Both the position numbers and the translations under genes were made by a program. Source: Lachnospiraceae bacterium UBA3863 (lineage in GTDB: Bacteria; Bacillota; Clostridia; Lachnospirales; Lachnospiraceae). Taken from it: a stretch of DNA of 9,269 nt. The stretch is from contig DGGX01000144.1 of the NCBI GenBank assembly GCA_002392385.1, positions 1 through 9,269 of the forward strand, written 5' to 3'. The notes under the pieces were generated by a model. It worked only from the letters and a program-made list of their open reading frames with translations, ran no database searches and was not told where the DNA came from. Positions 6,352 to 9,269 of this stretch are shown in pieces. The stretch's first letter is position 1; every line of letters begins with the position of its first letter.

Positions 6352-7774
6352 GCAGACAGGGCAGGAGGGCAGAGTCCTTCTGGTCTCTCTTGGCTGCGAC
6401 AAGAACCTGGTGGACGCCGAGCGCATGCTGGGCGGTCTGGCCGACAGAGGGTGGACCTTCACCGATGACCCGGAGGAGGCTTCCGTCGCGGTGGTCAACA
6501 CCTGCTGCTTCATCGACGCCGCCAAGGAGGAGAGCATCGGACAGATCCTGGAGCTGGCTCAGCGCAGGACCTCCGGACAGCTCAGGGCCCTGGTGGTGAC
6601 GGGCTGCATGGCCCAGCGCTACAGGGAAGAGCTCCTGAAGGAGATCCCCGAGGTGGACGCCATCGTGGGCACCACAGCCAAGGCACAGCTCCCGGAGGTG
6701 CTGGAGGAGCTCCTGCGCGGAGAAGCGGAGACACCGGACAGCCGCGAAGACGCGGACAGCAAGGAAGAAACGGCTGTGCCCGCGAAGACCGCCCTGCAGC
6801 GTTTCGCGGACAGAGATCTTCTGGAGGAGGAAGGGAGACGGCTCCTTTCCACCGGCGGACATTTCGCCTATCTGAAGATCGCCGAGGGCTGCGACAAGCA
6901 CTGCACCTACTGCGCCATACCCTCTATCCGCGGCAGATACCGGAGCGTTCCCATGGAACAGCTGCTCGCGGAGGCCCGGGACCTGGCTGACCAGGGGGTC
7001 AGGGAACTGATCCTTGTGGCCCAGGAGACCACCCGCTACGGCCTCGATCTGTACGGAGAGAAGAGACTGCCCGCCCTGCTGAGAGAATTGTGCCGGATCG
7101 AGGGCCTGGTGTGGATACGCGTTCTCTACTGCTATCCCGAGGAGATCGATGACGCGCTGATCACCGTGATCCGTGAGGAGCCCAAGATCCTGCATTATCT
7201 GGACATTCCTATCCAGCACGCGTCGGATGCCATCCTTAAAAAGATGGGCAGACGGACCAACAGGGCCCAGCTTGAAGCCCTGCTGGACAGACTCCGCCGG
7301 GAGATCCCGGACATCTGCATCCGCACGACCCTGATCGCGGGCTTCCCCGGCGAGACCGAGGAGGACCACAGGGAGCTCATGGAGTTCGTGCGCAGCCAGC
7401 GTTTCGACAGGCTGGGCGTCTTCGCCTACTCCAGGGAAGAAGGGACAGGCGCTGCCCGCATGAAGCCCCAGGTCCCCAAACGCACCCGCGAGCGCCGGCG
7501 CAGAGAGCTCATGCTCCTGCAGCAGGAGATCGCCTTCGAGAAGGAACAGGCTATGTGCGGCAGAGAACTCCGCGTCATGGTGGAGGGCCGGATCGTCGGC
7601 GAGGATGTCTGTACCGCCCGGACCTACCGGGACGCCCCGGACGTGGACGGCACCGTATTCATAGAAACAGACGCGGACCTGATGACGGGCGACATGCCCC
7701 TGGTGCGGATCACCGGTGCCAGGGACTACGACCTGACAGCGGTCCTGTGTGAAGAAGCGGAAGAGCACGAGTAA
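6332..7774 (+). CDS. rimO: Ribosomal protein S12 methylthiotransferase RimO
   Basis: A radical-SAM methylthiotransferase that adds a methylthio group to the conserved aspartate of ribosomal protein uS12. Numbering from ATG 6332 (480 residues), the N-terminal MTTase domain has cluster cysteines in SLGCDKNLVDAE (C22), NTCC (C58) and TGCMAQ (C92). The radical-SAM motif CxxxCxxC is C187-C191-C194 in EGCDKHCTYCAIP. The C-terminal TRAM domain (about 410-480) has RTYRDAPDVDG, the RimO-type signature that separates it from MiaB and MtaB. The frame is open back to ATG 6230, but those 34 extra residues are a Lys/Arg-rich shadow of the omega tail, so 6332 (or adjacent ATG 6335) is preferred. No ribosome binding site is at normal distance; GAGGAGGA ends 17 bases upstream, so coupling to rpoZ is likely. 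Residues about 130-152 form an acidic linker. Confidence 0.94.
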   Translation: MMRASAEQTGQEGRVLLVSLGCDKNLVDAERMLGGLADRGWTFTDDPEEASVAVVNTCCFIDAAKEESIGQILELAQRRTSGQLRALVVTGCMAQRYREELLKEIPEVDAIVGTTAKAQLPEVLEELLRGEAETPDSREDADSKEETAVPAKTALQRFADRDLLEEEGRRLLSTGGHFAYLKIAEGCDKHCTYCAIPSIRGRYRSVPMEQLLAEARDLADQGVRELILVAQETTRYGLDLYGEKRLPALLRELCRIEGLVWIRVLYCYPEEIDDALITVIREEPKILHYLDIPIQHASDAILKKMGRRTNRAQLEALLDRLRREIPDICIRTTLIAGFPGETEEDHRELMEFVRSQRFDRLGVFAYSREEGTGAARMKPQVPKRTRERRRRELMLLQQEIAFEKEQAMCGRELRVMVEGRIVGEDVCTARTYRDAPDVDGTVFIETDADLMTGDMPLVRITGARDYDLTAVLCEEAEEHE

Positions 7775-7849
7775 TCTATCATGCCACCGGCTCAGAGATC
7801 TGAAGGGCCGGAATTCTAACTATTCAGATTCTATAAGGAGGAAACGGTC

Positions 7850-8380
7850 ATGAATCTGCCTAACAAACTCACAATGCTCAGGATCATCCTGGTGCCGGTA
7901 TTTGTCGCCTGCATGCTGATCCCCTTCCCCAACAACAACTGGGTCGCGCTGCTGATCTTCATCATCGCCTCCCTGACAGACCTTGCCGACGGCAAGATCG
8001 CCAGAAAATACAATCTGGTGACCAACTTCGGCAAGTTCATGGATCCGCTGGCCGATAAACTTCTGGTCACCAGCGCTCTGATCTGCCTGGTGGGTCTGGG
8101 CAAGATCGCTTCCTGGATCGTCATCATCATCGTCGCGAGAGAATTCGCCATCAGCGGCTTCCGCCTTCTGGCGGCCAACGACAACATCGTCATCGCGGCC
8201 AACTACTGGGGCAAGTTCAAGACCACCTTCCAGATGATCGCCATCGTCCTCCTGATCATGGATGTTCCCCAGCTGCAGATCCTGACGACGCTCATGGTCT
8301 ACGTGGCTCTGGCCCTGACCATCATCTCTCTGGTCACCTACATCTACCAGAACAAGCAGATCCTCAGCGATTTCAAGTAA
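7850..8380 (+). CDS. pgsA: CDP-diacylglycerol-glycerol-3-phosphate 3-phosphatidyltransferase
   Basis: A 176-residue multi-pass membrane enzyme that makes phosphatidylglycerophosphate from CDP-diacylglycerol and glycerol-3-phosphate, the committed step to phosphatidylglycerol and cardiolipin. The full CDP-alcohol phosphotransferase motif D-x2-DG-x2-AR-x8-G-x3-D-x3-D is present: D44, D47-G48, A51-R52, G61, D65 and D69. The start MNLPNKLTMLRIILVPVF is typical of PgsA, and about five or six hydrophobic helices follow. Length is normal. AAGGAGG (7835-7841), eight bases upstream of ATG 7850, is the strongest ribosome binding site in the window. It lies 75 bp after rimO; whether it has its own promoter is unclear. 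A terminator follows directly. The rimO-pgsA neighbourhood is common in Clostridia. Confidence 0.96.
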   Translation: MNLPNKLTMLRIILVPVFVACMLIPFPNNNWVALLIFIIASLTDLADGKIARKYNLVTNFGKFMDPLADKLLVTSALICLVGLGKIASWIVIIIVAREFAISGFRLLAANDNIVIAANYWGKFKTTFQMIAIVLLIMDVPQLQILTTLMVYVALALTIISLVTYIYQNKQILSDFK

Positions 8381-8412
8381 GTATCACTCAGAACAATAAC
8401 GCATAAGACGTG

Positions 8413-8446
8413 AAAAGGACCTGTCGCATGGCGGCAGGCCCTTTTT
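8413..8446 (+). terminator. Bidirectional intrinsic terminator between pgsA and glutamine synthetase
   Basis: AAAAGGACCTGTCGC (8413-8427) pairs with GCGGCAGGCCCTTTT (8431-8445) around a 3-nt loop: 15 positions with one A-C mismatch and one G-U pair. On the + strand it ends in TTTTT and further T-rich sequence, terminating pgsA. Read leftward, the stem also ends in TTTT, so it can serve the convergent glutamine synthetase gene, whose stop is at 8475. Confidence 0.85.
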
Positions 8447-8474
8447 ATTGTTTCCTTTTATAAATTATTGTCCG

Positions 8475-9269
8475 TCAGATCTCGCTGAAAAGGAGGTCGG
8501 AGTAGACGGGGATGGGCCAGAAGGAGCGTTCGGTGAGGGTCTCCAGCTGGTCGGCGTAGCTGCGGCATTCCTGCATGTCCGGGACGATGACGTTGTGGCA
8601 GTAGAGCATGGCCTGCTCGGGCTGCTCCGGTACGTCGCGGAGGTCGCGCTCCAGCTTGTCGCAGGCATCGTTCAGGCTGTCTGTGAGAAGGCTGTTGTTG
8701 AGGGCGCTGTTCTTCTCGTATTTGTGGGGCAGGCCCAGGGCCTTCTTGCGCTCATAGGCCTCGCAGAGGGTGATGCCGTAGCGGGAGACCGCGGGCAGGA
8801 TATCCTTGCGGAGCATGTCGATCATGGTGCGCCCTTCGATCTCGATGGTGGCGGAGTAATTCTCCACATGGATGTTGTAGCGCGCGTAGACTTCCTCGCG
8901 GGTGTAGATGTTGTGGGCCGCGAAGAGGTCGATGTTCTTCTGGCGGATATAGGCGGGCAGGGCGTCGACGGCGGTGGGGCTGTTGTCCAGGCCGCGGAGG
9001 CGGGCCTCGGCCAGCCAGGCCTCGTCATAGCCGTTGCCGTCGAAGATGATCCGGCGGTGGGCGGAGAGCTCGCGGCGGATCACTTCGGACATGGCCGTGT
9101 TGAAATCCTCCGCCTGTTCCAGTTCATCGGCGAACTGCCGCAGCTCCTCGGCCATCATGGTGTTGAGGACGATGTTGGGGCCGGAGATGGAGAGGGATGA
9201 GCCCAGCATACGGAACTCGAACTTGTTGCCCGTGAAGGCGAAGGGAGACGTACGGTTGCGGTCCGTGGT
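8475..9269 (-). CDS. glnN: Type III glutamine synthetase, C-terminal part (partial)
   Basis: A frame open from the right edge gives the last 264 residues of a glutamine synthetase of the large GSIII type, which condenses glutamate and ammonia with ATP to form glutamine. The first visible residues, TTDRNRTSPFAFTGNKFEFR, followed by MLGSSLSISGPN, are the GSIII signature covering the catalytic Asn-Arg-Thr-Ser-Pro-Phe-Ala-Phe-Thr segment. The remainder (IIFDGNGYDEAW, the LRGLDNSPTAVDALP segment and a helical tail) matches the GSIII-specific C-terminal domain that GSI enzymes lack. The ATG at 9209 is internal. Full GSIII proteins are about 700 residues, so the start lies well outside the window. 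The gene converges on pgsA and shares its terminator. Regulation cannot be judged because the promoter is not visible. Confidence 0.95.
   Translation of the reverse strand, partial: TTDRNRTSPFAFTGNKFEFRMLGSSLSISGPNIVLNTMMAEELRQFADELEQAEDFNTAMSEVIRRELSAHRRIIFDGNGYDEAWLAEARLRGLDNSPTAVDALPAYIRQKNIDLFAAHNIYTREEVYARYNIHVENYSATIEIEGRTMIDMLRKDILPAVSRYGITLCEAYERKKALGLPHKYEKNSALNNSLLTDSLNDACDKLERDLRDVPEQPEQAMLYCHNVIVPDMQECRSYADQLETLTERSFWPIPVYSDLLFSEI

Noticed and set aside
6068..7768. A 566-codon minus-strand frame opposite rpoZ and rimO
   Set aside because: Both plus-strand genes are full-length family members with intact motifs. The antisense product is compositionally odd and unsupported. The same applies to the minus-strand frame at 5119-6537 opposite gmk and rpoZ.
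7775..7849. A promoter or structured leader before pgsA
   Set aside because: CCGG and TCAG/CTGA repeats can form a bulged short stem, and TATA-like stretches occur near 7821-7836, but no -35/-10 pair with proper spacing is visible.
8448..9200. A 250-codon plus-strand frame opposite the glutamine synthetase
   Set aside because: It is a Gly/Val/Asp-rich shadow of a clear GSIII gene and begins just after the terminator T-run with no ribosome binding site.
1..9269. A previously undescribed defence, mobile or biosynthetic system
   Set aside because: Every substantial gene belongs to a known core family in a familiar clostridial order. No direct repeats, transposase, integrase, CRISPR spacing or unusual base composition was seen.

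Overview
The window is an ordinary, gene-dense core-genome segment of a GC-rich member of the Clostridia (Bacillota), most likely a Lachnospiraceae-like gut anaerobe. The evidence is the order yicC-remA-gmk-rpoZ-rimO-pgsA, an RqcH of the Gram-positive type, a clostridial-type RNA polymerase omega subunit, strong AGGAGG-type ribosome binding sites, and a type III glutamine synthetase. This taxonomic call is inference from gene content and order; no 16S or other decisive marker is present.

Layout, left to right. The last 84 codons of a glycogen synthase (glgA, +) are followed by a 14-helix-type lipid/polysaccharide flippase of the MurJ/SpoVB family (+). It converges, across only 21 bp, on rqcH (-), the NFACT protein of ribosome-associated quality control. 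A 182-bp divergent promoter region separates rqcH from a rightward cluster: yicC (endoribonuclease family), remA (DNA-binding regulator), gmk (guanylate kinase), rpoZ (omega) and rimO (ribosomal protein S12 methylthiotransferase). Next is pgsA (phosphatidylglycerophosphate synthase), 75 bp further on with its own strong ribosome binding site. A bidirectional terminator separates pgsA from the convergent 3' part of a type III glutamine synthetase gene (-), cut by the right edge.

The central block is informational: RNA turnover, stalled-ribosome rescue, GTP supply, polymerase assembly and ribosomal protein modification. remA-gmk and rpoZ-rimO overlap, suggesting translational coupling. An additional promoter-like site and a hairpin lie in front of rpoZ, so the cluster probably has at least two transcription entry points. 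The outer genes serve envelope and storage or nitrogen metabolism.

I found no mobile element, CRISPR array, tRNA/rRNA gene or previously undescribed system. The observations most worth checking are small: a textbook rho-independent terminator for the flippase transcript built inside the conserved 3' coding region of the convergent rqcH gene; two near-identical extended -10 promoters in front of yicC and rpoZ; and a strong hairpin in the rpoZ leader. The long antisense ORFs are byproducts of GC-rich codon use and were rejected. No gap between genes exceeds 300 bases.
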